A stretch of 39,598 nt of DNA, taken from assembly GCA_902826885.1 (NCBI GenBank), contig CADEGL010000003.1:83831-123428 (forward strand), written 5' to 3'. The notes beneath the pieces were generated by a model. It saw only the letters and a list, made by a program, of their open reading frames with translations, had not been told where the DNA came from and made no database searches. The translations under genes and the position numbers were made by a program. This stretch comes from an uncultured Alphaproteobacteria bacterium (GTDB lineage: Bacteria > Pseudomonadota > Alphaproteobacteria > CADEGL01). This document shows positions 8,199 through 17,053 of this stretch, in pieces (the first letter of the stretch is position 1; each line of letters begins with the position of its first letter).

Positions 8199-10168
8199 AT
8201 TCCGTAGGCGACGGTCTTGGCGTTGCCGCGCATCAGGTTGCGGTAGCGCGCCAAGGCCCAGAGCGGAAAGTAGGCCGAATAGCCGTGATAGATCAGGTAG
8301 AACACGCGCGGAAAGCCGACGGCGTTGTAATAGCTTTCCTTCCAGCGCCCGTTCTCGCGCGGCGTGTTCAGGATGTATTCGATGCCACGGCGCACGGCGG
8401 GATGTTCCACTTCGCCCGCGGCCATCAGGCCGAGCACGGCCCACGAGGTCTGCGAGGGCGTGGAGGATTTGCACTCCGCCCGCCGCCCTTCCCAATAGGT
8501 CGCGCCGTCTTCGCCCCAGCCGCCGTCCGCGCGCTGGCGCGAGATCAGCCACTCGACCGCCTTGCGAATATAGGGCGCCTTCATGTCCTCGCCCGCCGCG
8601 TTCAGCGCGCACAGGACCGACCAGGTGCCGTAGACGTAGTTCGTGCCCCAGCGGCCGAACCAGGACCCGTCGGCTTGCTGGGTCTTCTTCAGATAGTCGA
8701 TGCCGCGCGCCATGGTCGGATGCGAGCGGCTGTGGCCCAGCTGCGCCATCATGCTGATGCAGCGGGCGCTGACGTCTTCCGTCGGCGGGTCCAGCAACGC
8801 ACCGTGATCGGCGAAGGGAATGTTGTTGAGCACATGGTGCGTGTTGTCGGCGTCGAAGGCGCCCCAACCGCCGTTCTTGCTCTGCATCCCCACGATCCAT
8901 TCTTCGGCGCGCGCGATGGATTCGCGGTATTTGGGATCGCCCGCGCGGTCCAGCGCCATGGCGACGACGGCCGTGTCGTCCACGTCGGGATAGTGGTCGT
9001 TCCAGTATTGAAAGGCCCAGCCGCCGGGCCGCAGGCCGGGCCGCTGCACCGCCCAATCGCCCTTCACATCCAGGATCTGGCGGTCGACCAGCCACTCCAT
9101 GGCGCTCTTCATGGATGCGCCATCGCCGGGCTCGCCCGCTTCCATCATCGCGTGCGCGGCCAAACCCGTGTCCCAGATGGGCGACAGGCAAGGCTGGCAA
9201 TAGTCGCGGCTGCCGTTGTTGGTCAGCAGCTTCTTCACCGCCTTCTTGGCGATGACCAGGTCCGGATGGTCCTTGGGATAGCCCAGCACCTCGAAGGCGA
9301 AGACCGAGTTCACGACCGCGGGAAAGATGCCGCCCAGCCCGTCCTCGCCGTTCAGGCGTTCCGTCGAGAACTTGACGGCCGCGTCGATGGCGCGCCTGCG
9401 GGACACCTTGGGAAAATGGGGCTCGGCGACCTGCAGGATCTTGTCGACGTTCAGGAAGAAGCTGCCCCAGGCGCTCTTCGTCGGGTTGGTCAAATAGTGG
9501 CGTTCCTCGTCCGGCGGTGTGACGAACAGCTCGCGGATATGGACGCGCTTCGGATTCTTGGCCTTGGGCTTCTTCGCCATGACGACCAGCAGCGGCGCGA
9601 TCACGGTGCGCGACCAATAGGAAATCTTCGTCATGTGGAAGGGAAACCAGCGCGGCAGCAGCATGATCTCGACCGGCATCACCGGCACGGCGCGCCACGG
9701 CACCTGCTCGAACAGCGCCAGCGCGATGCGCGTGAAGACGTTGGCGCGCGCGGCGCCGCCCTTGGCCAAGATGGCCTCGCGCGCGCGGCGCATGTGCGGC
9801 GCGTCGATGTCGTCGCCCGCCAGCTTCAGCGCGTAATAGGCTTTCACGCTGGCGCTGATGTCGATGTCGCCGTCATGGAACAGGGGCCAGCCGCCATGCG
9901 TGCCCTGGATCGAGCGCAGATAGGCGGCGCACTTGGCTTCGTGCTCGGGGTCCGGCTCGTCGAGATAGTGGCAATAGAGGATGTATTCGGCCGGGATGGT
10001 CGCGTCGGCCTCCAGCTCGTACACCCAGTGGCCGTCCTTGGCCTGGCGCTTCAGGAGGTCCTGGCGCGCGCCCTCGATGGCGGGCTCGACAGCCTCGCCG
10101 ATCCAGCGGCGCAGCGCGTCGATGCTCTCCGGGCCGTTCGGGGTGCTAGCGTGGGTTGCGGCGTCCAT
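8195..10168 (-). CDS. shc: squalene-hopene cyclase
   Basis: A 657-residue class II triterpene cyclase (also called HpnF) that protonates squalene and folds it to hopene at the membrane. The acid motif is DVDDTA (about residues 395-400), and several QW repeats are visible (for example ADGSWFGRWG and ADGGWGEDGATYWEGRR). The N-terminus IDALRRWIGEAVEPAIEGARQ is typical. I chose the ATG at 10168; a GTG at 10207 in the same frame is the alternative, and neither has a strong ribosome binding site. It is followed by hpnG with a 4-base overlap and preceded by a 122-base gap after the SIMPL gene. Confidence 0.96.
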   Translation of the reverse strand: MDAATHASTPNGPESIDALRRWIGEAVEPAIEGARQDLLKRQAKDGHWVYELEADATIPAEYILYCHYLDEPDPEHEAKCAAYLRSIQGTHGGWPLFHDGDIDISASVKAYYALKLAGDDIDAPHMRRAREAILAKGGAARANVFTRIALALFEQVPWRAVPVMPVEIMLLPRWFPFHMTKISYWSRTVIAPLLVVMAKKPKAKNPKRVHIRELFVTPPDEERHYLTNPTKSAWGSFFLNVDKILQVAEPHFPKVSRRRAIDAAVKFSTERLNGEDGLGGIFPAVVNSVFAFEVLGYPKDHPDLVIAKKAVKKLLTNNGSRDYCQPCLSPIWDTGLAAHAMMEAGEPGDGASMKSAMEWLVDRQILDVKGDWAVQRPGLRPGGWAFQYWNDHYPDVDDTAVVAMALDRAGDPKYRESIARAEEWIVGMQSKNGGWGAFDADNTHHVLNNIPFADHGALLDPPTEDVSARCISMMAQLGHSRSHPTMARGIDYLKKTQQADGSWFGRWGTNYVYGTWSVLCALNAAGEDMKAPYIRKAVEWLISRQRADGGWGEDGATYWEGRRAECKSSTPSQTSWAVLGLMAAGEVEHPAVRRGIEYILNTPRENGRWKESYYNAVGFPRVFYLIYHGYSAYFPLWALARYRNLMRGNAKTVAYGM

Positions 10169-10186
10169 CTCTGGCCAGACGTCGTG

Positions 10187-10230
10187 CTCGACTTTCGAAT
10201 TTTCCACGGTCGGCCGGGAAACTAGTCGAG
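10187..10230 (-). repeat. inverted repeat upstream of shc
   Basis: CTCGACT (10187-10193) and AGTCGAG (10224-10230) are perfect complements, with an inner TTTCC/GGGAAA pairing, all within the 122-base leader of shc. It may fold in the 5' untranslated region or be an operator; nothing shows which. Part of it would be coding if shc starts at the GTG at 10207. Confidence 0.35.
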
Positions 10231-10290
10231 GCCTTTCGCCTTGTCCAGAAACGTCCCCGGGCCTGACCGTGGTTCGCGGTGTAAAAACCC

Positions 10291-11010
10291 TTACTTTACG
10301 GGGGCTATGACCACTTCCGCTTCCACGTTGACCCGCACGGTCTCCTCGCCGGCCTCGGCGGCGGGCGCCTGCATGGGGGCCGCCGCCATGCGGGCCTCCA
10401 TCATCTTCGGCATGGGCATCGGCGGACGATAGCCCGAGGGCTCGCCCACGCGGATCACGCGAAAGCGGATCACGGAGGAATCGGCCGCCTTGGCCAGGGC
10501 CCGGCCGCGCGTGACCGCCTTGGCGACGGCCTCGGCCTCCAGCTCGTCCTTCAGCTTTTGATAGGCCTCGGGCGTCAGATCGAAGCCCATGCCGGACATC
10601 AACAAGCCGCCGGATTGCAGATCGCGGGCGACCGCCAGCACGGCGTCGAAATCGGTCGAGACGACCGAGACGAACTGCGAGCCGCGCCACTGGGTATTCT
10701 TGTTCTGGTCGACGAAGGAATAGATCGAATAGCCGCCGGTCTCGGCCTTCACGCCGGACGCCGCGCGGGCGCGCTCCAGCGCCTTGTTCATGCGCTTGTT
10801 GATTTCGGCCTGGACCTTGAGCGGATCGGCATCCGTCACCTCGGCGCGCAGGGTGGCGCGCAGCCGGTCGCGCGGCACCGCGCGTTCGGCGGCGGCGGAA
10901 AGCTGCAGCACCGTCTTTCCTTTGTCGTCCTTGTCCTTGTCGTCCGCATGGGCGGCCGGAGCGAGAGAGAGCAGAGCGGCGGCGAACAACGCGAGGGCGG
11001 CGAGGCGCAT
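10291..11010 (-). CDS. secreted SIMPL-domain (DUF541) protein
   Basis: A 239-residue precursor with a signal peptide (MRLAALALFAAALLSLAPAAHA), then a charged DDKDKDDKGK linker and a SIMPL/DUF541 domain (about residues 35-190). Recognisable segments are LSAAAERAVPRDRLRATLR, an N-Q-W-R-G motif and LEAEAVAKAVTRGRALAKA. A Met/Pro/Ala-rich stretch near the C-terminus (MPMPKMMEARMAAAPMQAP) precedes a final strand. SIMPL proteins are periplasmic or envelope proteins of unclear role, linked to oxidative stress in some species. The ATG has AGGAGG upstream. It sits between hpnE and shc, in the same direction, so it is probably co-transcribed with hopanoid genes. Confidence 0.85.
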   Translation of the reverse strand: MRLAALALFAAALLSLAPAAHADDKDKDDKGKTVLQLSAAAERAVPRDRLRATLRAEVTDADPLKVQAEINKRMNKALERARAASGVKAETGGYSIYSFVDQNKNTQWRGSQFVSVVSTDFDAVLAVARDLQSGGLLMSGMGFDLTPEAYQKLKDELEAEAVAKAVTRGRALAKAADSSVIRFRVIRVGEPSGYRPPMPMPKMMEARMAAAPMQAPAAEAGEETVRVNVEAEVVIAPVK

Positions 11011-11059
11011 GAAAACCTCCTGGTTTGACGCGCCGGTATCGCGGACCGGCGTGGCGAAA

Positions 11060-12313
11060 CTATGGCGTCGATGCGAGGTCGGCGGCGCTGAAGCCGGAGC
11101 GCAGCGTCCCTTCGATGGATGCCGGCAAGCCGGTATCGATCCAATCCCCAGCCAGAAAAAGGTTCCGCCACGGGGTGCGCGGGCTGGGGCGCAGGGCGAC
11201 CTGAGAGGGGGTTTGGGCGAAGGTGGCGCGTTTTTCCTTCACGATGCGCCAAGGCAGCAGGGGCGCATCGCCAAGCGCCAAGGCCTTGGCCGTGTCTTTC
11301 CACAGGATCGCGGCGATCTCGTCGTTGGGTTTCTCGGCCAGCGCATCCGCCGCGCTGACCGTGATGGAGGCGATATCGCGGCGCAGGAACAGCCAATGGG
11401 CCGTTCCGCCGACCAGGCCTAGGAAGGGGACGCCGTCTTCCTCCACGGCCCGCGGCAGGCGGAAATGTGCATTCACGATGGCGCGCGTCGCCTCGGGCCC
11501 CTTGATCTCCGGCAACAGCGCCATGGTCGGCATCGGCGGGATGGCAAGGACGACGCGATCGTCCGGGCCCAGCGCGACACGCTCGCGCACCAAGTCCAGC
11601 GCGGTGACGCGATCGCCGTCGCGCTCGATCTCGCGCAGGCGCTGGTTGAAACGCACCGTTGCGCCCGCGCGGTCGAGCAGGCGCAAAGCGGGTTCGATGA
11701 AACTCTGGCTCAAGCCTTCGCGCGCGATCAACGGGCGGGATGCCTCGGCGCCCTTGCCGAAGATCTCGGTCATCACCGGCCACAGCAGGTTGGCCGAGGC
11801 TTCCTCGATACCGGCGTTCAGCACGGCGATGGTCAACGGTTCCCAGAAATTGTGGTAGGCCGCGCGCGAAACTTTCAAACAGCCGGCGACCGTGTCGTTT
11901 TTGCCCGCGCGCGCGAGGCGCATGGCGGCCAGGTAGTCGCCCGCCGTCGTGCCCGGCACGCGGCGCGAGGGCGCGAAGATCCACCAGGGCAGGCGGCCCG
12001 CGTTCGGGCGCACGGCCCAGCGCTTGCCGTCGGTCAGATCGATGAAGGGGATGGCGGGTTCTTTCGGTCCAACCAGGCTGTCGCGGCTGCCGACCGCGTC
12101 GAGGAACTCCATCACCGTGAAGTTGCCGGACAGGAGCAGGTGGTTGCCGTTGTCGATCACCCGGTCGAGCGCGTCGTCATAGAACGAGCGGCAGCGCCCG
12201 CCCGCGTGGCCCGCGCTTTCGTGCAGGGCCACGCGCACGCCGCGGGTCGTCAGGCGCACGGCCGCGCCCAGCCCCGCGAGGCCCGCGCCGATGATATGGA
12301 CGGTTCTGGTCAC
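11060..12313 (-). CDS. hpnE: HpnE, hydroxysqualene dehydroxylase
   Basis: A 417-residue FAD-dependent amine-oxidase-fold protein. The N-terminal dinucleotide motif is HIIGAGLAGLGAAVRL, the substrate/flavin region follows (HESAGHAGGRCRSFYDD), and the C-terminal FAD segment is NLFLAGDWIDTGLPASIEG. HpnE reduces hydroxysqualene to squalene, the last of the three HpnCDE steps. The start is the GTG at 12313, 16 bases after the hpnD stop. The frame is open further upstream, but that stretch overlaps hpnD and has no family likeness. Confidence 0.93.
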   Translation of the reverse strand: MTRTVHIIGAGLAGLGAAVRLTTRGVRVALHESAGHAGGRCRSFYDDALDRVIDNGNHLLLSGNFTVMEFLDAVGSRDSLVGPKEPAIPFIDLTDGKRWAVRPNAGRLPWWIFAPSRRVPGTTAGDYLAAMRLARAGKNDTVAGCLKVSRAAYHNFWEPLTIAVLNAGIEEASANLLWPVMTEIFGKGAEASRPLIAREGLSQSFIEPALRLLDRAGATVRFNQRLREIERDGDRVTALDLVRERVALGPDDRVVLAIPPMPTMALLPEIKGPEATRAIVNAHFRLPRAVEEDGVPFLGLVGGTAHWLFLRRDIASITVSAADALAEKPNDEIAAILWKDTAKALALGDAPLLPWRIVKEKRATFAQTPSQVALRPSPRTPWRNLFLAGDWIDTGLPASIEGTLRSGFSAADLASTP

Positions 12314-12329
12314 GTTTCGTCTGCCGTTG

Positions 12330-13199
12330 TCAGAGAAGGCCGTAGCGGAAGGCGATCCAGAGCTTCGCCGGTTTGGAGAGGCTCGCGCGCTGGTCGAGCG
12401 CGCGCCAGCCCCGGCGGCGCAGCGCGACCAGGATGCCGTGATAGACATGCATCATGACGACCGCAGGGCGCATGGGGCCGCGCGCGCACCGGGCGATGGC
12501 GCGGCGCGCATTGGCGAAACGCTCCTCGGCCTTGGCCGCGATGGTGTCGCAGACAACGGCCAGATTCGGATGAGCCAGCACCTTGGCGGGATCGCGCTCG
12601 CGGATACCGGCCCGATCCAGCAATTCGGCCGGCAGATAGAGGCGGCCGCGCTCGGCGTCCTCCTTCAGGTCGCGCAGGATGTTGGTGAGCTGCAAGGCCT
12701 GGCCGAGATGGAGCGCCACATCGCGCGCATCCGGCTCCGTCGCGCCGAACGCGCGCACCGACAGGCGGCCGACGGCGCTCGCGACCCGGTCGCAATAGAG
12801 TTCCAGCTCCACCATCGTTTGCGCGGAGAAATCGTTGGCGTCCATCTCCATGCCGTCGATGAGCGCGATGAAATCCTCCCGCGCGAGGCCGTACGCTCGC
12901 ACCGGACCGAGCAGTGCGCGCGACGTCGGCCACTCGGGCTTGCCGGCATAGAGGTGGTCGATCTCCTGCCGCCACGAGGCTAGGCGGCGGCGCTTTTCCT
13001 CGATGGGCAGGGGATCGTCGGCGATGTCGTCGACTTCGCGGCAGAAGGCATAGATGGCGAACATGGCGTCGCGCCGCGTGGCGGGCAGCAGACGCATGGC
13101 CCAGAAGAAGGACGTGCGCGACCCGGTGACGACCTTCTGCACATGATCGCGCGAGGCCTGGTCCAGGCTGTTCGCCGTGCCGACGGCGCCGCTGTTCAT
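12330..13199 (-). CDS. hpnD: HpnD, presqualene diphosphate synthase
   Basis: A 289-residue trans-isoprenyl diphosphate synthase-like protein. It has two aspartate-rich motifs, DDIADD (in FCREVDDIADDPLP) and the second in NILRDLKEDAERGRLYLP. HpnD condenses two farnesyl diphosphates to presqualene diphosphate. The ATG at 13199 overlaps the stop of hpnB as ATGA, so translation is coupled. HpnC and HpnD are homologous; this is called HpnD from its RDLKED motif and position ahead of hpnE. Confidence 0.94.
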   Translation of the reverse strand: MNSGAVGTANSLDQASRDHVQKVVTGSRTSFFWAMRLLPATRRDAMFAIYAFCREVDDIADDPLPIEEKRRRLASWRQEIDHLYAGKPEWPTSRALLGPVRAYGLAREDFIALIDGMEMDANDFSAQTMVELELYCDRVASAVGRLSVRAFGATEPDARDVALHLGQALQLTNILRDLKEDAERGRLYLPAELLDRAGIRERDPAKVLAHPNLAVVCDTIAAKAEERFANARRAIARCARGPMRPAVVMMHVYHGILVALRRRGWRALDQRASLSKPAKLWIAFRYGLL

Positions 13200-14335
13200 G
13201 CGTAGGTCCGCCCCTTCCACGCCCCACCCCGGCCAGCCCAGTGAGCGCGCGCCGAATCGACCGTCATCAGAACATAAAGGACCGCGGCGACAGGCAACAG
13301 CAAGGCTTCCCACGCGGGCCGTCCGTAGAGGTCGAGCGTGGGCTTGTAGCATAGAGCCATGGTCGCCCAAGCGGCCGCGCCCAGAAGCGCGAGCAACGCG
13401 TGGTTGTCGAACAGGCCGTCCAGCGCGGCCAGGGGCGGCACGACATAGAGAATCAACATGCCCAGGACACAGCCGGCCAAGAGGGCGGTGGAGTAGCGAA
13501 GCTGGTTGAAGGCCGAGCGCGCGACCATGCGCCAAACGCCGCCGAGCCCGCCATAGGGGCGCAGGCTGCGCGTATCGGTGGAAAGACCCAGCCAGATCGG
13601 CCCACCCGGCTTAATCGCGCGCGCGAGCGCGCAATCGTCGATGATCTCGCCCTTGATGGCGCTCATCCCGCCGATGCGCTCCAGCGCTGCGCGCCGCACC
13701 AGCATGCAGCCGCCGGCGGCGCCTGCCATGCGGTGACTGGGGTCGTTCACCAGCGGGAAGGGATAAAGCTTCTGGAAGAAGAAGACGAAGGCGGGAATGA
13801 GCAGCCGCTCCCAGAAGGTTCGGGCCTCGAGCTTGACCATGAGCGAGGTCAGGTCGAGCCGGCCGGTCTCGGCCTTGGAAACCAAACGGCGCAGATTATC
13901 CGCCGGGTGCTCGATGTCGGCGTCGGTAAACAGAACATAATGTGCATCCGGCATCGCACGCTCGGCTTCCGCCACGCCGGCCGCCATGGCGGCGACCTTG
14001 CCGGCCCAGCCTTCGGGCAAGGGCGGGGCGGTCATGATGGTAAGACGTGCATCGTCGCCCGCATCGCGCGCGGCGGCGGCGGTTTGATCGGTGCTGCGGT
14101 CGTCCACGACGAAAACGTGAAAGACACCGGGGTAATCTTGCGCCATGTGCGACGCCACGGCGCGGCCGATGACGTCGGCTTCATTGCGCGCCGGGATGAC
14201 GATGGCGACGGGCGGCCATTCGGCGGGGGCGTTGGGCAACGCATCGAGACGCTGGTCGCCGCGCCAGAAGCGGCCATGACGGAAGGCGAGATAAATCCAC
14301 GCCGCGCACGCCAGCAGCGCCAGAAGCGTGAACAT
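13196..14335 (-). CDS. hpnB: HpnB, hopene-associated family 2 glycosyltransferase
   Basis: A 379-residue membrane-anchored GT2 enzyme. An N-terminal transmembrane helix (MFTLLALLACAAWIYLAF) leads into the GT-A domain with IPARNEADVIGRA, FVVDDRSTDQT and the metal-binding FTDADIEHP (DxD). Two or three transmembrane segments follow near the C-terminus. HpnB homologues accompany hopanoid genes and are proposed to glycosylate the side chain; the exact donor and acceptor are not certain. The ATG at 14335 lies two bases after the hpnC stop and its own stop overlaps hpnD. Placement between hpnC and hpnD splits the common hpnCDE order. Confidence 0.88.
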   Translation of the reverse strand: MFTLLALLACAAWIYLAFRHGRFWRGDQRLDALPNAPAEWPPVAIVIPARNEADVIGRAVASHMAQDYPGVFHVFVVDDRSTDQTAAAARDAGDDARLTIMTAPPLPEGWAGKVAAMAAGVAEAERAMPDAHYVLFTDADIEHPADNLRRLVSKAETGRLDLTSLMVKLEARTFWERLLIPAFVFFFQKLYPFPLVNDPSHRMAGAAGGCMLVRRAALERIGGMSAIKGEIIDDCALARAIKPGGPIWLGLSTDTRSLRPYGGLGGVWRMVARSAFNQLRYSTALLAGCVLGMLILYVVPPLAALDGLFDNHALLALLGAAAWATMALCYKPTLDLYGRPAWEALLLPVAAVLYVLMTVDSARAHWAGRGGAWKGRTYA

Positions 14336-14337
14336 GA

Positions 14338-15210
14338 TCAGCGCCGCTTTGGCCGCGGCGAGAGCAGCACGCCGATGGCGCCCATCGCGAAGCAGCCCAT
14401 GAATTGCGGCTTGGTGAGCTGCACGCGGCCCGCGACGGGGTCGCGCGCGCGCAGCGCCTTGGTCAATTTGATGGCGATGCGCACGATGGCGGCCGATTCC
14501 ATGGCCAAATGCGTGCTGTTGAGCGCGCCGGGCAGCTTGCGGGCCTCGGCATTCAGCCTTTCCGTGGCGGCCAGGCAGCGATCGATGACGCGGCGCAGGC
14601 CCGGGCTCGCTTGGCTTCGGTCCAGATCCTCGACCGTCGCGCCCTCGCCGCGCATCCAATCTTGCGGCAGATAGACGCGGTTCATCGCGCGGTAGTCGGC
14701 CTGGCAATCTTGCAGATGGTTCAGCACCTGCAATGCATTGCACAACGCGTCGGAGAAGGGATAGCCCGAGCGATCCTCGCCGTGCAGGTCGAGCAAATAA
14801 CGGCCGACGGGCGACGCCGACAGGTAGCAATAGCCCATCAGGTCGTCCCAGTCGTCATAGCGCAGCTTGACGGCGTCTTGCTTGAAGGCGGCGACCAGAT
14901 CGAGGCAGTGCCGGGTGGTGACGCCGGTTTCCAACAAGCTGGCGCGGCAGCGATGGGCGGTGATGTAGCGCGCATCGCCGGCGTGGCCGCCTTCGATGGC
15001 TTCGGCGAAACCGGTCAGGCGCGCGATCTTGTCCTGCGGTTCGAGCTTCGGGTTGTCGGCGATGTCGTCGATGGCGCGGGCATAGGCGTAGAAGCGCGCG
15101 ACATGCGGTCGCAGGCGCGCCGGCAACAGGAATGACCCGACCGGAAAATTCTCGTCGCCCGAGCCTTTGCCCGATGGAGTCTCGACCGATGCGTTGATGT
15201 GAGTGGTCAC
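14338..15210 (-). CDS. hpnC: HpnC, hydroxysqualene synthase
   Basis: A 290-residue squalene/phytoene synthase-family protein. The first aspartate motif is in YARAIDDIADNPK, the second in NHLQDCQADYRAMNRVYLP. The N-terminal segment ENFPVGSFLLPARLRPHVARFYAYAR is typical of HpnC. The enzyme turns presqualene diphosphate into hydroxysqualene for HpnE. The start is a GTG four bases after the yhhQ stop, with only a weak ribosome binding site, so coupling to yhhQ is likely. Confidence 0.94.
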   Translation of the reverse strand: MTTHINASVETPSGKGSGDENFPVGSFLLPARLRPHVARFYAYARAIDDIADNPKLEPQDKIARLTGFAEAIEGGHAGDARYITAHRCRASLLETGVTTRHCLDLVAAFKQDAVKLRYDDWDDLMGYCYLSASPVGRYLLDLHGEDRSGYPFSDALCNALQVLNHLQDCQADYRAMNRVYLPQDWMRGEGATVEDLDRSQASPGLRRVIDRCLAATERLNAEARKLPGALNSTHLAMESAAIVRIAIKLTKALRARDPVAGRVQLTKPQFMGCFAMGAIGVLLSPRPKRR

Positions 15211-15214
15211 GGAC

Positions 15215-15907
15215 TCAGGTGGTGACGGCGAAGGGGTTGAAGCGCGTGCCGTGATCGTACATGTCCACGCCCTCCTTCCGCTTCAGGTAATTGACGACCA
15301 GATAGGTCAGCGGCGTGGCGGCGGTCTCGTAGAGGCACTTCGCTATCCATTGCGTCGCGACGATGCCGACGATCGCCGAGACCGGAAACTTTCCGGCGAA
15401 GGCGATGGTGACGAAAATGGCGCTGTCGCAGGCCTGGCCGACGACGGTCGAACCGATCGTGCGCGTCCACAACCAGCGGCCCTTGGTCATGATCTTCATC
15501 TTGGCCAGGACATAGGAATTGACGAACTCGCCGACCAGGAAGGCCAGGAACGAGGCCGCCAGGATACGCGGCGCCTGACCCAGGATCTGGTCATAGGCGC
15601 CCTGGTGCGGCCAGAAGCCGGGGGCGGGCAGGACGTCCGCGATGGACACCGACACGACGAATAGGAGATTGGCGCCGAAGCCCAGCCAGATCACGCGCCG
15701 CGCGGCCGAATAGCCATAGACCTCGGTCAACACGTCGCCGATCACATAGCTGATCGGGAAGATCACGATGCCCGCGGGCAGCACGAAGCCGGCCACGTCG
15801 ACCAGCTTGACGCTGATCACGTTGGCCGTGATCAGGCAGGTCACGAAAGCCGCGGCAACGGCGACGAAAAGGCCCGAATAGCGGATGTCTGCGGGGCGGA
15901 TAGTCAT
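15215..15907 (-). CDS. yhhQ: queuosine precursor transporter, YhhQ/VUT family
   Basis: A 230-residue polytopic membrane protein with about six hydrophobic segments. Family marks include [17 protein letters not shown] and the [20 protein letters not shown] loop. YhhQ-family proteins import 7-deazaguanines (preQ0/preQ1) for queuosine synthesis. The ATG at 15907 has AAGGGAAAG upstream. It is divergent from queA-tgt by only about 60 bases, which supports the queuosine role. On its own strand it is the first gene of the hopanoid operon, four bases from hpnC. Confidence 0.92.
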   Translation of the reverse strand: MTIRPADIRYSGLFVAVAAAFVTCLITANVISVKLVDVAGFVLPAGIVIFPISYVIGDVLTEVYGYSAARRVIWLGFGANLLFVVSVSIADVLPAPGFWPHQGAYDQILGQAPRILAASFLAFLVGEFVNSYVLAKMKIMTKGRWLWTRTIGSTVVGQACDSAIFVTIAFAGKFPVSAIVGIVATQWIAKCLYETAATPLTYLVVNYLKRKEGVDMYDHGTRFNPFAVTT

Positions 15908-15970
15908 AACTTTCCCTTGGCTACGGACGGATCGTCTGGCCACGGGGCTTCGTGTAAGTTGCCGCCGATC

Positions 15971-17053
15971 ATGGGTCAAGCCCGCACGCCGCACACCGTC
16001 TCTCCGGCCGCCCAAGCCTGGGACATCGGAACCTACGATTTCGACCTGCCGCCGCATCTGATCGCGGCGCGGCCGGCCAATCCGCGCGATTCCGCGCGGC
16101 TTCTCCATATCGCCGGAGATTTGAGCGACCGTTCCGTGCGCGACCTGCCCGGATTGCTTCGCCGTGGCGATATCCTGGTCGTCAACGACACCAAGGTCAT
16201 CCCGGCGCATCTGGTGGGCAAGCGCGGCGCGGCCCGGGTCGAAATCACCCTGCACCGGCAGGAGGGCGCAGGCGTTTGGCGCGGTCTGGCGCGTCCGGCC
16301 AAGCGGCTCAGGCCCGGCGACCGTGTCGAATTCGGCGGGACGCTGTCCGCCGAGGTGATCGCGCGGAACGAGGGCGAGGTGACGCTATCGTTCGGCCTGG
16401 ACGATGCCGCCATGCGCGAGGCCTTGGCGCGCCACGGGGCTGTGCCGCTGCCGCCTTATATCCCGCGCGAACGAGGCGCCGATGTTCAGGACCGGGCGGA
16501 CTATCAGACGTTGTTCGCCCGCGCGGAAGGGGCGGTGGCCGCGCCCACGGCGGGGTTGCATTTCACGCCCGCGCTTCTCGACGCGCTGCAGGCGGCTGGC
16601 ATCGCCCGCGCCTCCGTCACGCTCCATGTCGGGCCAGGCACGTTCCTGCCGATCAAGACTGACGATATTCGCGCCCACCGCATGCATGCCGAGCGCGCGA
16701 CATTGACGGACGAGGCCGCACGCGCCATCAACGCGGCGCGCGCGTCAGGCGGCCGTGTCGTCGCGGTGGGTTCGACGGCGCTGCGCACGCTGGAGAGCGC
16801 CGTGGGAGAGGACGGCATCCTGCGTGCGTTCGACGGCGACACCTCCTTATTCATCACGCCGGGTTACCGCTTCAAGTCCGTGGATGTGCTGATGACCAAT
16901 TTTCACCTGCCGCGTTCGACCCTGTTCGTGCTCGTGGCGGCTTTCGGCGGCCTCGCGCGGATGCGCGCGGCCTATGACCATGCCATCCGGGCCGAGTATC
17001 GATTCTTCTCTTATGGCGACGCCTGCCTGATCGAGCCGGAGGCGCGGCCGTGA
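15971..17053 (+). CDS. queA: S-adenosylmethionine:tRNA ribosyltransferase-isomerase
   Basis: A 360-residue QueA, which transfers and rearranges the ribosyl part of SAM onto preQ1 in tRNA to give epoxyqueuosine. Visible motifs are [14 protein letters not shown] near the start, [45 protein letters not shown] and STALRTLES. The ATG at 15971 is preferred. A TTG 54 bases upstream would add 18 residues with no family match, and even the chosen start leaves about 16 residues ahead of the usual beginning. The stop overlaps tgt as GTGA. Confidence 0.95.
   Translation: MGQARTPHTVSPAAQAWDIGTYDFDLPPHLIAARPANPRDSARLLHIAGDLSDRSVRDLPGLLRRGDILVVNDTKVIPAHLVGKRGAARVEITLHRQEGAGVWRGLARPAKRLRPGDRVEFGGTLSAEVIARNEGEVTLSFGLDDAAMREALARHGAVPLPPYIPRERGADVQDRADYQTLFARAEGAVAAPTAGLHFTPALLDALQAAGIARASVTLHVGPGTFLPIKTDDIRAHRMHAERATLTDEAARAINAARASGGRVVAVGSTALRTLESAVGEDGILRAFDGDTSLFITPGYRFKSVDVLMTNFHLPRSTLFVLVAAFGGLARMRAAYDHAIRAEYRFFSYGDACLIEPEARP

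Noticed and set aside
15908-15970. A preQ1 riboswitch between yhhQ and queA
   Set aside because: The gap is only about 60 bases, and I see no pseudoknot-forming A-rich tail or the conserved loop bases.
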